A stretch of DNA of 13,495 nt from JAVRLB01 sp049965455. GTDB lineage: Archaea; Thermoplasmatota; Thermoplasmata; Thermoplasmatales; ARK-15. Where the stretch lies: positions 1 through 13,495 of the forward strand of contig JBMFWH010000036.1 in the NCBI GenBank assembly GCA_049965455.1, read 5' to 3'. The notes beneath the pieces were generated by a model. That model did no database searches. It saw nothing but the letters and a program-made list of their open reading frames with translations, and was not told where the DNA came from. The translations under genes were made by a program, and so were the position numbers. Shown in pieces: positions 1 to 7,375 of this stretch. Numbering within the stretch: position 1 is the first letter of the stretch; each line of letters begins with the position of its first letter.

Positions 1-2
1 GG

Positions 3-302
3 GAATATATAGAATATGCATTCAATGTATTCAAGAATCTACTTGAAGCTGATAAAACATATTTAAGAGATGCAAACAAGCTATCATCATATATGTTTCT
101 AAATCTATTATCGTTATATCTATACTTCCAGGTACTAAATATGTCAGATGGAAAATATAGTGTACGTGAGATTCTGTTAATATTATCTAAGATCAAGATT
201 TACAAATATAAAGATAGTGAAATTTTAGGAGAAATACCGAAGAAGGCAAAAGAGTTAGTGCAAAAGTTATCAGTAAATCTGGAAGTATTACGTAAAAAAT
301 AA
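3..302 (+). CDS. IS1634/IS4-type DDE transposase, C-terminal fragment (runs off window start)
   Basis: The reading frame is open from the first bases of the window to TAA at 300-302, giving the last 99 residues of a longer protein. An internal ATG at 93 is not the start, because the frame continues upstream without a stop. The visible part has the style of the C-terminal end of IS1634/IS4-group transposases: an aromatic-rich hydrophobic helix (SSYMFLNLLSLYLYFQVLNM), then a segment reading REILLILSKIKIYK and the closing motif EIPKKAKELVQKL. In these enzymes this region follows the catalytic glutamate of the DDE RNase H fold, so the DDE residues lie outside the window. The product would cut and join element ends. 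Integrity of the full gene cannot be judged. Family placement is by remembered sequence style and is moderately sure. Confidence 0.72.
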   Translation, partial: EYIEYAFNVFKNLLEADKTYLRDANKLSSYMFLNLLSLYLYFQVLNMSDGKYSVREILLILSKIKIYKYKDSEILGEIPKKAKELVQKLSVNLEVLRKK

Positions 303-463
303 AGAGTTAAGGTTTATTATTACAAAATAAAATATATTATCTATCCTTTAAATACGGTAAAAATTACGCATAATACTCTTTTTTATGGAAACTTAACTTC
401 AGAATCGTGACCTATTATGATTTTTCTGGGAAAAATTCTCGCTCTTTACTGTTAATAACAAAA

Positions 464-491
464 AGCATTATTAAGTGAAATATATTTTCAC
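464..491 (+). promoter_or_regulatory. Putative promoter and inverted repeat before the histidine phosphatase gene
   Basis: An A/T box (GCATTATTAAG, 465-475) is centred about 28 nt before the ATG at 498, the spacing of an archaeal TATA box for a leaderless mRNA. Directly downstream is an inverted repeat with arms GTGAAA (475-480) and TTTCAC (486-491) and a 5-nt A/T spacer. It lies between the box and the start codon, where a repressor could act. The arms are short and the area is AT-rich, so chance is possible. The remainder of 303-497 holds nothing else I recognise; the end of the transposase element probably lies there. Confidence 0.35.
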
Positions 492-497
492 ATAATA

Positions 498-1067
498 ATG
501 ATAAATAATGTGATTCTTCTGAGGCATGGAGAAAGCCTTACCAATGCTATGAACATCGTATCAGACCTTTTTGATAAGTATCCTCTGACAGAAAAAGGTA
601 TTTTGCAGGCACAAAAGATAGCATATCAGCTTAAAGATCTGAAGATCGATGCCATTGTTTCAAGCCCTATACTTAGGGCAAGAGAAACTGCAACAATAAT
701 TTCAGAGAAAATATCTATGAATTTTAGTATGGATGAAAGGCTCAGGGAGATAAGGATGGGTACATTCAATGAAAAAAATATCGCAGAAGTGCCAAAGTTT
801 ACGTATGAGTCAGACGTGTTAGAGCCATGGAACGCGATAGAGGATAGAATGATGGCTGTAATGAACAGTTATTCTGGTAATGTAATCCTGATATCCCATG
901 GCTTTCCAATCCGGGTTGTTGCAGCTCATTATCTGGGCCTGAAAGAAGATGAAAGCTATGGTATATACATTAACTTTGCAACTGTCACTGCTGTTAACTC
1001 TGAAAAGAAAGTGATCTCCATCGGGTCGCCTAGAGTCACAGATAATATACGTGAATATTTTTCTTGA
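498..1067 (+). CDS. Histidine phosphatase superfamily protein (phosphoglycerate mutase-like)
   Basis: A 189-residue soluble protein of the branch-1 histidine phosphatase family, which transfers phosphate through a phosphohistidine. The nucleophile motif LLRHGES is at residues 7-13 with His10. LTEKG follows at 30-34, then SSPILRARETA at 55-65 (the second phosphate-pocket arginine is Arg60), the acid region around Glu84 (RLREIRMG), and the second catalytic histidine in ISHG (His134). All core residues are present and the length is usual. The substrate cannot be read from sequence: cofactor-independent mutase, sugar-phosphate phosphatase and cobalamin/nucleotide phosphatase activities all occur in this family. 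ATG 498 has a TATA-like box about 28 nt upstream and no Shine-Dalgarno, consistent with leaderless expression. The gene is monocistronic and convergent with the MarR gene, 17 nt away. Confidence 0.9.
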   Translation: MINNVILLRHGESLTNAMNIVSDLFDKYPLTEKGILQAQKIAYQLKDLKIDAIVSSPILRARETATIISEKISMNFSMDERLREIRMGTFNEKNIAEVPKFTYESDVLEPWNAIEDRMMAVMNSYSGNVILISHGFPIRVVAAHYLGLKEDESYGIYINFATVTAVNSEKKVISIGSPRVTDNIREYFS

Positions 1068-1084
1068 TATATTCTGAGAAAGCA

Positions 1085-1531
1085 TTAATTGATCTTGATT
1101 TCGGCATATTTGTCTATTATACCGTTAAGTTCAGACATCAACTTTTTTAATTTGTCAAGGTCTTCAGGCTCAATTCTTTGAAATATTTTGTTCACTACCT
1201 CTGCCACCGTGTTCTCCAGTTTATTATATACACTAAAACCCATATCAGTAACTTTTATGTAATATGTTCTTCGATCTCCACCTTTCTGCCTGAACACGTA
1301 TCCTTTTTTCTCGAGGTTATCTACTGTGAACGTTATCAGTGTGTTTGAAAACCCGGTTAATTCTGACACCTCGGTCATCGACAGGTCTCTTTTTTCACGG
1401 ATTATTTTTTTCAACAAGATATAGTCTGTAAAATTAATGTCTTCCATATGAGTCTCTATCTCTTTTATTATCCTGATCCTGATTTTGTTGACCAACGTAA
1501 ATTTTTCGATTAATGTATCAAATTCATTCAT
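1085..1531 (-). CDS. MarR-family transcriptional regulator of the adjacent MFS exporter
   Basis: A 148-residue winged-helix protein of MarR type. A long N-terminal dimerisation helix is followed by the HTH (LSMTEVSELTGFSNTLITFTVDNLEKKGY split around residues 51-79), the basic wing with the typical GDRRTYYIKVT signature (about 85-95) and a C-terminal helix (KIFQRIEPEDLDKLKKLM) that completes the dimer. MarR proteins usually repress an adjacent efflux gene until a small aromatic or lipophilic ligand binds. The gene overlaps the 3' end of the MFS gene by 8 nt, so the two form one operon. I chose the ATG at 1531 because AAGATGAT lies 4 nt before it, the same layout as the strong signal of the DUF5320 gene (GAGGTGAT, 4 nt, ATG). 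In-frame ATGs at 1540 and 1549 are alternatives. It probably autoregulates through the inverted repeat at 3259-3280. Confidence 0.87.
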   Translation of the reverse strand: MNEFDTLIEKFTLVNKIRIRIIKEIETHMEDINFTDYILLKKIIREKRDLSMTEVSELTGFSNTLITFTVDNLEKKGYVFRQKGGDRRTYYIKVTDMGFSVYNKLENTVAEVVNKIFQRIEPEDLDKLKKLMSELNGIIDKYAEIKIN

Positions 1532-3233
1532 TTTTATCATCTTTTCCATCAACCGGATCTGCAGCTACCGGTTTAGCTATCGCTCCGTTTTCATGGATCT
1601 CATGGATATATTTGCCACCCCTCAGCGCAGACATTACTGCACCCACTAAGGTCAGTGCTGTGGCTATGTATAGTGCGTCTCTAAGCCCTATCATAAATGT
1701 AGGCCCTATAGCAGACGGGAAGAATGTGTTGGAGGTCAAGGTTTTAACAACGCTGGCAGGAAGCCCGACTAACGACATTCCAGACAACGGATTTATGCCC
1801 AAAAACGCTGCAAACAGCGCTCCAGAAGGAGGTATGCTCTTTAGAGAATTGGCTAGCAACGGTGGCAATCCTGCATTTAATCCGGTAGTATATAATGCAC
1901 CTGGCAGGTCCTGAGAAAATATTGTAATCGCGATAGAAAAGAACAGTGCCATACTGATTGTTTGTGCTATGTTGTTAAGTGTTGCCCTCATTCCACTTCC
2001 GACGCCTCTCATATTGTTAGGCAGAGAGTTCATAATTGCTGTAGTGTTCGGAGAGGCAAACAATCCGCTACCTATTCCATTGAGCAGAAGTATGCCCTCA
2101 AAGATCCATACATTAAAATTATATGGTAATAAAGTGAGTAAAAACAGTGATATTGCAATGATTACCATACCGGTAGTTGCAAATATTCTTGCGCCATACT
2201 TATCAGTCAACATACCGCCAATCGGGCCGAGAATAATGAATCCTACCATCATAGGCATCATATATACTCCTGCCCAGAACGGTGTCTGTGCATACGAGTA
2301 GCCATGCAAAGGCAGGTAAATACCCTGCAACCATATTATAACAAGAAACATTACTGCACCTCTACCTAGTGAAGATAAAAAACTGCTAAAGTTACCGAAC
2401 GCAAATGCCCGGATCTTGAACAATTCAAGGTGGAACAGCGGAGACTTGACCTTTCTCTCAACAAATACGAAAAACAGCAAAAGCACAATTCCGATGGCCA
2501 ATGAAACAATAACCCATGGGTTTCCCCAGCCCATAGAAGAACTGCCATACGGAACCAGGCTGTATGTGAACCCGAGAGCTATCAGGATCAGGCCTACGCC
2601 TATCGATATATTTCCAGCGAGGTCCATAGAGCTTTTTCTTCTGACCGATGTTTCTTTAAGCTTGACCATAGACCATATTGTGCCTGCTACCGCAAATGGT
2701 ATATTAACTATAAAAACCAGGTGCCAGTCATAAGATGCAAGCAATCCACCCATAACCAATCCGATGAGCGACCCCGCAATAAAAGAGATCTGGTTTATGC
2801 CGAGCGCTTTACCTCTCTCCTCGTATGAAAATGCATCAGTTATAAGGGCTGTGCTGTTTACCATCAAAAATCCACCGCCTACAGCCTGGACCATTCTCAA
2901 ACCAATAAGGGCATATGCTCCTGCATTGCCTGTCCCGCTTGGTATCATGGATAATAATACTGCACCTATGGTAAATATTATAAAACCAAGGGTGTATAGT
3001 CTCGTACGCCCATACATATCTGACAACCTTCCAAAAGTGATCAACAACGTTGCCAGGACTATGCTGTATCCCATCAATACCCACAATAGCACCGTGAACT
3101 CTCCAGGAGCTGTAGGATTGATATTAAGCCCTCTGAATATTGTAGGCAGGGAGATCATCAGGATCGTCATGTTTATTGACGACATCAGCCCACCAAGCGT
3201 AGTGTTTGTCAATACTGTCCATTTATATTGCAT
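1524..3233 (-). CDS. MFS drug/proton antiporter, DHA2 (EmrB/QacA) type with about 14 membrane helices
   Basis: A 569-residue integral membrane transporter. The hydrophobic pattern fits about 14 helices, typical of DHA2 exporters rather than 12-helix MFS proteins. The cytoplasmic loop 2-3 signature (motif A) is clear at residues 68-80, GRLSDMYGRTRLY. An antiporter-like glycine motif GSLIGLVMGGLLAS follows in helix 5. A degenerate second motif-A copy GGMLTDKYGARIF lies in the second half. There is a long extracytoplasmic loop before the last helix and a charged cytoplasmic C-terminus. The family exports lipophilic drugs, dyes, bile salts or metabolites against protons; the substrate here is unknown. 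Start ATG 3233 has a TATA-like box centred about 24 nt upstream (leaderless). The co-transcribed MarR gene overlaps its end, which points to ligand-inducible efflux. Confidence 0.92.
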   Translation of the reverse strand: MQYKWTVLTNTTLGGLMSSINMTILMISLPTIFRGLNINPTAPGEFTVLLWVLMGYSIVLATLLITFGRLSDMYGRTRLYTLGFIIFTIGAVLLSMIPSGTGNAGAYALIGLRMVQAVGGGFLMVNSTALITDAFSYEERGKALGINQISFIAGSLIGLVMGGLLASYDWHLVFIVNIPFAVAGTIWSMVKLKETSVRRKSSMDLAGNISIGVGLILIALGFTYSLVPYGSSSMGWGNPWVIVSLAIGIVLLLFFVFVERKVKSPLFHLELFKIRAFAFGNFSSFLSSLGRGAVMFLVIIWLQGIYLPLHGYSYAQTPFWAGVYMMPMMVGFIILGPIGGMLTDKYGARIFATTGMVIIAISLFLLTLLPYNFNVWIFEGILLLNGIGSGLFASPNTTAIMNSLPNNMRGVGSGMRATLNNIAQTISMALFFSIAITIFSQDLPGALYTTGLNAGLPPLLANSLKSIPPSGALFAAFLGINPLSGMSLVGLPASVVKTLTSNTFFPSAIGPTFMIGLRDALYIATALTLVGAVMSALRGGKYIHEIHENGAIAKPVAADPVDGKDDKNE

Positions 3234-3250
3234 ATGAGCAGCAATACCTT

Positions 3251-3280
3251 TACATATAAAAATTTTATTAGTAAAATTTT
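3251..3280 (-). promoter_or_regulatory. Promoter of the MFS-marR operon with a 22-bp inverted repeat
   Basis: Read on the minus strand, TTTTTATATGTA (3262-3251) is centred about 24 nt before the ATG at 3233 and serves as TATA box. Overlapping its upstream edge is a perfect inverted repeat with arms AAAATTTTA (3259-3267) and TAAAATTTT (3272-3280) around a 4-nt spacer. It covers the BRE position, so a bound protein would block TBP/TFB. The size and symmetry suit a MarR dimer, and a MarR gene lies in the operon. The arms are pure A/T, which lowers certainty. Confidence 0.55.
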
Positions 3281-3309
3281 AAAAATGTCGAAGAGGTTTG
3301 AGTAGAGGA

Positions 3310-4131
3310 TTAAATCATGGTTATGGAATAAGGCATTTGCTGGTTAGACAACGCACATTCTTCAGACTCGGACACCGCAATTACGCCTACGGGAACGGAC
3401 CCGAACTCGGCAATTTCTCTGCTGCATATTTCTTTGAGCGGCCGCGTGCCAATCTGTGTATAGATGTTATGTGCCAGCACTCTCTTCACGATTTCCTCAC
3501 CCACGCCAGTGTTTACGATTGCCCCTTTTAGGCCCACATAGATTCCTGCACCATAAATAGGCACATCCCCGACCCTCCCTCTCAACATCAGCGAAGTGCC
3601 GCCCGTAGATACCGCACCTGCAAAGTCGGTGCCAAACCTGGCCACTGCACCCACAGTATCTATAACCTTCTTGAAATAGTCTATGTTTTTATAATCTTCC
3701 ACCTTCCCCAGTTTCAGTTTATCAAGAGTCTCTTTCAATCTCTTTTCCGCTTTCTCAGTTTTTGGATCGTAAAGTTCGTGTCCCATCTTGCGTGCAAAGT
3801 CTATAGCCCCATCACCGCTGAGAATGTAATGCGGTGCGTAAAGAGCCACGTCTCTAGCAACCAACACTGGATTCTTTACCTTTTCAATATTAATCACAGA
3901 TCCTAGCAGTTTCACTGTTGCCACAGACGCATCCATCTGTATAGAGCCATCAATTCTCATGTTAGAGCCGGTACCAGCATTAAAATGTATGTCGTCTTCC
4001 ATCAGCCTCACACCTTCCACGACCGCATCCAACGGACTTTCTTTTTTTATTGCGATTTTACCGAACTCTTCTAGGATCTTGCTGTTCTCATAATTGTTAC
4101 CGGCGCCACCGTGCAAAATTAAAGTTTTCAT
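3310..4131 (-). CDS. Plant-type L-asparaginase / isoaspartyl peptidase (Ntn hydrolase)
   Basis: A 273-residue precursor of the threonine-type Ntn hydrolase family that hydrolyses L-asparagine and isoaspartyl peptides. The N-terminal HGGAG motif is at residues 7-11. Mid-protein FNAGTGS and DASV follow (50-56, 67-70). The self-cleavage site and nucleophile are in IDTVGAVA, with Thr159 as expected new N-terminus of the beta subunit. STGG (175-178) and GRVGD..YGAG (185-196) line the active site. Cleavage would give an alpha chain of 158 and a beta chain of 115 residues; the alpha C-terminal tail has the usual charged, flexible look (EKAEKRLKETLDKLK). It is cytoplasmic and lies 2 nt downstream of the YbjQ-family gene, so the two are co-transcribed. 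It likely acts in isoaspartyl protein repair and turnover or asparagine use. All key residues appear intact. Confidence 0.92.
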   Translation of the reverse strand: MKTLILHGGAGNNYENSKILEEFGKIAIKKESPLDAVVEGVRLMEDDIHFNAGTGSNMRIDGSIQMDASVATVKLLGSVINIEKVKNPVLVARDVALYAPHYILSGDGAIDFARKMGHELYDPKTEKAEKRLKETLDKLKLGKVEDYKNIDYFKKVIDTVGAVARFGTDFAGAVSTGGTSLMLRGRVGDVPIYGAGIYVGLKGAIVNTGVGEEIVKRVLAHNIYTQIGTRPLKEICSREIAEFGSVPVGVIAVSESEECALSNQQMPYSITMI

Positions 4132-4133
4132 GT

Positions 4134-4517
4134 TTATCGGAGACTCACCGGTTGAGATTCTTTGCCTTCAGGCACTATGACCACGGCAGTTCCATATGCA
4201 AGCACTTCGTTCATAACACCGCCAATTTCTGAAGAATCGAATCTGGTATCTATCACTCCATTTGCTCCCAGAGACTTTGCATGCTCTATGAGCCTTTCCA
4301 CAGCCTGCATTCTTGACTCATTCAACAGTCTGGTGTATGCATTTATCTCTCCGCCAACTATGCTTTTTAAGCTTGCAGAGATATTTCCGCCTACTCCTCT
4401 GCTTCTTACTATCAAGCCCCATGTCAGTCCTATTATTCTGTTTATCTTATATCCCGGCACGTAGTTGCTTGTAACCACTATCACATCCGTATTACTAACA
4501 TTATAATCATTATCCAT
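4134..4517 (-). CDS. YbjQ/UPF0145 family protein (putative heavy-metal-binding domain)
   Basis: A 127-residue small cytoplasmic protein of the YbjQ (COG0393, DUF74) family, which forms ring-shaped pentamers; its biochemical function is unproven although the fold is often labelled heavy-metal-binding. Recognisable segments are an early TSNYVPGYKI strand, GLTWGLIVRSRGVGG, a helix with LLNESRMQAVERLIEHAKSLGAN (residues about 65-87) that leads into the family hallmark GANGVIDTRFD, and a final strand EVLAYGTAVVI. The family length is about 100-120, so this is full length with a short C-terminal tail. ATG 4517 has a TATA-like box centred about 26 nt upstream. The asparaginase gene follows after 2 nt. 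No functional link between the two families is known to me; the pairing may only reflect shared transcription. Confidence 0.87.
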   Translation of the reverse strand: MDNDYNVSNTDVIVVTSNYVPGYKINRIIGLTWGLIVRSRGVGGNISASLKSIVGGEINAYTRLLNESRMQAVERLIEHAKSLGANGVIDTRFDSSEIGGVMNEVLAYGTAVVIVPEGKESQPVSLR

Positions 4518-4536
4518 AACCTGTAATCATTGCAAA

Positions 4537-4551
4537 GATATTTAAAAATTA
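4537..4551 (-). promoter_or_regulatory. Putative TATA box for the YbjQ-asparaginase operon
   Basis: On the minus strand, AATTTTTAAATATC is centred about 26 nt before the ATG at 4517, the expected distance for transcription starting at or next to the start codon. No Shine-Dalgarno sequence fits in between. The 89-nt intergenic space is shared with the divergent regulator gene starting at 4607. Confidence 0.45.
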
Positions 4552-4565
4552 TTATCCAGATTTCA

Positions 4566-4586
4566 AACAAGGTTTAAGTATTAATG
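4566..4586 (+). promoter_or_regulatory. Putative BRE/TATA for the HTH-substrate-binding fusion gene
   Basis: AACAAGG followed by TTTAAGTATTAA has the shape of a purine-rich BRE plus TATA box. Its centre is about 27 nt before ATG 4607, again suggesting a leaderless mRNA. No inverted repeat like the one at the neighbouring permease promoter is visible here. Confidence 0.45.
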
Positions 4587-4606
4587 AACTATTATTTTAA
4601 ATTAAG

Positions 4607-5557
4607 ATGAGCAAGAAAGATGAAATAATGGATATTCTGGCCAAAAATGAATCTACGCAGCGAGAGCTGTGGCAGGCTCTTAAAATTTCCAGATCATATC
4701 TGTCAGAACTGTTAAAGGACATGGAAAAAGAAGGTTTGATCAGCAAAAAGAAAGTGAGCGAGAGAACTGTCATAGTAGGCATTAACAGGACAAAAACCAT
4801 ACGTGTAGGCGTTTTAAAGGCATCGGAATATGCGGCAGTATATCTTACTGCCCATGATCTTGGCAACTTGAATATAGAAATAACGCTTTACAACAATGGC
4901 CTGGAAGAGTTAACTGCTCTTGAAACCGGGAAAATTGATATTGCCTTTGCCCCAATAATATCCGGGTTCATGCTGCACATAATAGATGATCATTTGGTGG
5001 TTGCCGCAGCTTGCGCGAGAGGCGGGTCAGGCATTGCCTACCATAAGAAAAATGGAGACATAGGATCCACCATGTTTTCGACCATGGATCTCAAGTCCAG
5101 GATCTATGCGGATTTCAATGTTGATAAGATTAGGTACTTTGACAGCCCCGAAGACCTAATAAAAAACTTTCAAGACAAGAAGCTAAATGCCATTGCGATA
5201 TGGGAACCGTATTTCTCAATGTTGAATAGCAAGAATAAAAAGATCATAGGAGCCGATAAAATCTGCTGCGGGGCAATGATATTAAAAGACTCCATAAATC
5301 GCAGTATAAGGCAGTTTTTAAACAGGTTCATAGAGAACAGCGCACTGTTAAACACAGGAAAAAGGAGAGATCTGGCAGCAAAATTGATGCACGAAAAGCT
5401 TGAAATAGATGCAAACATAATATTAGAGAGCATGAAAAACTATAATTTTGACACATCAATCACGGAAAAGGATCTTATAAACATAATAAATAATTTTGGA
5501 ATAAAAGTTCCCAAAATCAAATACTCAGATTTCATATTAAGAAACAACAACTATTAA
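4607..5557 (+). CDS. Cytoplasmic transcriptional regulator: N-terminal winged HTH fused to an NMT1/ThiY-like substrate-binding domain
   Basis: A 316-residue protein without signal peptide or lipobox. Residues 1-60 form a winged HTH (ELWQALKISRSYLSELLKDMEKEGLI). From about residue 64 the sequence looks like an ABC-type periplasmic solute-binding protein of the NMT1/ThiY/SsuA group: IRVGVLKASEYAAVYLTA, then ALETGKIDIAFAPI (ligand-cleft loop), ARGGSGIAY, DSPEDLIKNFQDKKLNAIAIWEPY, and a C-terminal helical lobe. Such a binding domain attached to DNA-binding HTH and kept in the cytoplasm acts as ligand sensor, as in LysR- or LacI-type logic. The neighbouring NCS1 permease starts 24 nt after the stop, and this family's binding domains often recognise pyrimidine precursors, so the ligand may be a pyrimidine-like compound such as hydroxymethylpyrimidine or a nucleobase. 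That ligand assignment is inference. The regulator's TAA overlaps the permease TATA box. Confidence 0.78.
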   Translation: MSKKDEIMDILAKNESTQRELWQALKISRSYLSELLKDMEKEGLISKKKVSERTVIVGINRTKTIRVGVLKASEYAAVYLTAHDLGNLNIEITLYNNGLEELTALETGKIDIAFAPIISGFMLHIIDDHLVVAAACARGGSGIAYHKKNGDIGSTMFSTMDLKSRIYADFNVDKIRYFDSPEDLIKNFQDKKLNAIAIWEPYFSMLNSKNKKIIGADKICCGAMILKDSINRSIRQFLNRFIENSALLNTGKRRDLAAKLMHEKLEIDANIILESMKNYNFDTSITEKDLINIINNFGIKVPKIKYSDFILRNNNY

Positions 5558-5577
5558 ATATTACGAACACATGTTCG
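5549..5577 (+). promoter_or_regulatory. Permease promoter with operator-like palindrome
   Basis: CTATTAAATATTA (5551-5563) is centred about 26 nt before the permease ATG at 5582 and overlaps the regulator's stop codon. Right behind it are arms CGAACA (5564-5569) and TGTTCG (5572-5577) around a 2-nt spacer. The palindrome is richer in G+C than the surroundings and lies between TATA box and start, the standard place for repression. The likely binder is the HTH fusion encoded just upstream. Confidence 0.55.
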
Positions 5578-5581
5578 GATA

Positions 5582-6829
5582 ATGGCAAAGGATCTTGGAA
5601 TTGAGGAGATCAAAAGAGAGAAACGCCACGGCTCCAATTTTAGCCTGTTCACGTTATGGTTTGCCGCGAATCTCACGCTCGGGGATTTTGCATTAGGATT
5701 CTTGCCCGCAACTCTGAACCTGCCTTTTTCATGGGCATTGGTGGGATTGATCGTGGGAACCGCGCTCGGTGGAATATTGCTGGCAGTGGTCTCAGTGATG
5801 GGACCTGAAACCGGAAAAACGCAGATGCTGGTATCTGAACAGACGTTTAAAAGGTACAATTTCCTGCAGTCTTTGTTGCAGTGGGTTAATACTTTAGGCT
5901 GGTTTGTTGTGAACCTCATTCTGGGAACTGTCGCGGTAATAATATTTTTTCATACTCTATACTATCTGGTGCTGCCTTTATATGCACTAGTGCAGATTAT
6001 AATAGCGATTTACGGCCATGACTACATTCACAAGATTGAGAGAATATTCAGCGCGTTTTTAGGCTTCATGTTTCTGTACATCACCGTTCAGATTCTATTG
6101 AGCTCTCATGCGTATAACTATTCTCCGATATTCAGTATAGCCATGTTCGGCATAGTTATAGCAACCTCCTTTTCATATCTGGGATCGTGGGCTCCTTACG
6201 CATCGGACTATTCAAGATATCTACCATATAAAAACGAAAGGAAGAAAGTATTCATATTCACTTTTTTTGGATCTTTTATCTCTACCATCTGGCTAGAGGT
6301 GCTGGGACTTTACATAGCCATAAAAACTGGTAACTTTAATTCTATGGGCGCTGCCTACGCGTTGTCCAACCAGTTGGGGATATTGATGATCATTGCGCTG
6401 GTGCTTGGAGGAATCGGTACGAACTCCATAAACATATACTCTAACGCATTGTCATTAAACTCAGTGCTCAAGAAGAGCAACAGGATCCATTTGCTCATTA
6501 TCTCGGGAATAATAGGCATATTTTTAGCGATGTTTGCATATAATCGATTTTTCAGCTATTATGAAACGTTCCTGTACATCATAGATTACTGGATAATGCC
6601 ATGGGCCGGCGTTTTGATCGCGGATTTCTTCTATGTAAAAAAGGGTTCTTCAGTAAAGGCGCTCACATCGTTTTTGGTGGGGCTGGCAATAAGCATTCCT
6701 TTTATGAACCAAGCACCATATTTTGAAGGGCCAATATCTGTGAGCCTCGGGGGAATTGATGTCAGTTACTTTGTCTCGTTCATCGTTTCTTTTGCAGTAT
6801 ATGTTTTTCTCTCTAACCGCGCTAAATAG
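5582..6829 (+). CDS. NCS1-family nucleobase/cytosine-type permease
   Basis: A 415-residue polytopic membrane protein of the purine-cytosine permease (NCS1) family, with about 12 hydrophobic helices after a short charged cytoplasmic N-terminus (KREKRHGSNFSLFTLWFAANL). The helix-1 region FTLWFAANLTLGDFALGFL corresponds to the substrate-binding broken helix. The most diagnostic piece is SYLGSWAPYASDYSRYLP in the middle of the protein, typical of cytosine-type members. A later glycine-rich helix, LVLGGIGTNSINIYSNAL, also fits. NCS1 proteins bring nucleobases, allantoin, hydantoins or (CytX group) the thiamine precursor HMP into the cell with sodium or protons. The substrate cannot be fixed here. 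The neighbouring HTH/substrate-binding fusion and the palindrome at its promoter suggest substrate-controlled expression. The start is the first ATG after the TATA box. Confidence 0.88.
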   Translation: MAKDLGIEEIKREKRHGSNFSLFTLWFAANLTLGDFALGFLPATLNLPFSWALVGLIVGTALGGILLAVVSVMGPETGKTQMLVSEQTFKRYNFLQSLLQWVNTLGWFVVNLILGTVAVIIFFHTLYYLVLPLYALVQIIIAIYGHDYIHKIERIFSAFLGFMFLYITVQILLSSHAYNYSPIFSIAMFGIVIATSFSYLGSWAPYASDYSRYLPYKNERKKVFIFTFFGSFISTIWLEVLGLYIAIKTGNFNSMGAAYALSNQLGILMIIALVLGGIGTNSINIYSNALSLNSVLKKSNRIHLLIISGIIGIFLAMFAYNRFFSYYETFLYIIDYWIMPWAGVLIADFFYVKKGSSVKALTSFLVGLAISIPFMNQAPYFEGPISVSLGGIDVSYFVSFIVSFAVYVFLSNRAK

Positions 6830-6831
6830 CA

Positions 6832-6849
6832 AAAGGTTTAAATTATATT
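6832..6849 (+). promoter_or_regulatory. Putative BRE/TATA for the scpB-purD operon
   Basis: AAAAGG followed by TTTAAATTATATTT starts right after the permease stop and is centred about 26 nt before the scpB ATG at 6869. A second A/T box (6850-6860) is too near the start codon to be the primary TATA for a leaderless message. No Shine-Dalgarno precedes the ATG. Confidence 0.5.
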
Positions 6850-6868
6850 TTTATATATTTGTATTCAT

Positions 6869-7375
6869 ATGAACACAAAACAGGTTATAGAAGCGTTGTT
6901 GTTTGCGTCTGAAAATCCGCTAAAGCTTTCAGACCTTGTTCAGCTATCTGGGCTGGACATAAAAATTGCCAGAAAAGAGCTGAAAAGCCTGATCAAGGAG
7001 TATGAAAAGAGAGAGTCTGCAATTGAGATAACAAAGGTAAAAAACAGCTATGTAATGCAACTCAAATCCGATTATCTGGAGTTTGGATATAAAGTCGGAA
7101 AACCAGAGTTGGACGAGGATGTGCTTAAAACACTGGCCGTGATTTCATATTACCAGCCAATTAAGCAAAGTAAGCTGAGGGAGATGATCGGAGAAAAAGT
7201 GTATGAGCATATCGATACGTTAAAATCTAAAAATCTGATTTATCTGAAGAGAAGCGGAAAGACATTTGATATCAATACCACCAAATATTTCGGATCTTAC
7301 TTTGGTATAGACGCAAAGAGCAAGGACGAGATCAAGGAATATCTATCTAAGAAATTAAACATGGTGATCAAATGA
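6869..7375 (+). CDS. scpB: Segregation and condensation protein B (kleisin-interacting ScpB)
   Basis: A 168-residue protein with two tandem winged-helix domains, the ScpB architecture. It starts with the typical IEALLFASENPLKLSDLVQLSG segment (residues 8-29), followed by the acidic/basic helix ELKSLIKEYEKRESAIEI and a beta wing NSYVMQLKSDY. The second winged helix carries the hallmark LKTLAVISYYQPIKQSKLREMIGEKVYEHIDTLKSKNLI (split over about residues 86-125). ScpB dimers bind ScpA and SMC to form the condensin-like complex that organises and segregates the chromosome. It is short but within the archaeal range. No scpA or smc is in the window. The stop overlaps the purD start as ATGA, so translation is coupled. 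The leaderless promoter lies just after the permease gene. Confidence 0.93.
   Translation: MNTKQVIEALLFASENPLKLSDLVQLSGLDIKIARKELKSLIKEYEKRESAIEITKVKNSYVMQLKSDYLEFGYKVGKPELDEDVLKTLAVISYYQPIKQSKLREMIGEKVYEHIDTLKSKNLIYLKRSGKTFDINTTKYFGSYFGIDAKSKDEIKEYLSKKLNMVIK

Noticed and set aside
1513..3237. Several plus-strand open frames opposite the MFS gene
   Set aside because: Composition is the antisense of transmembrane codons; no motifs, and the minus-strand MFS protein explains the region fully.
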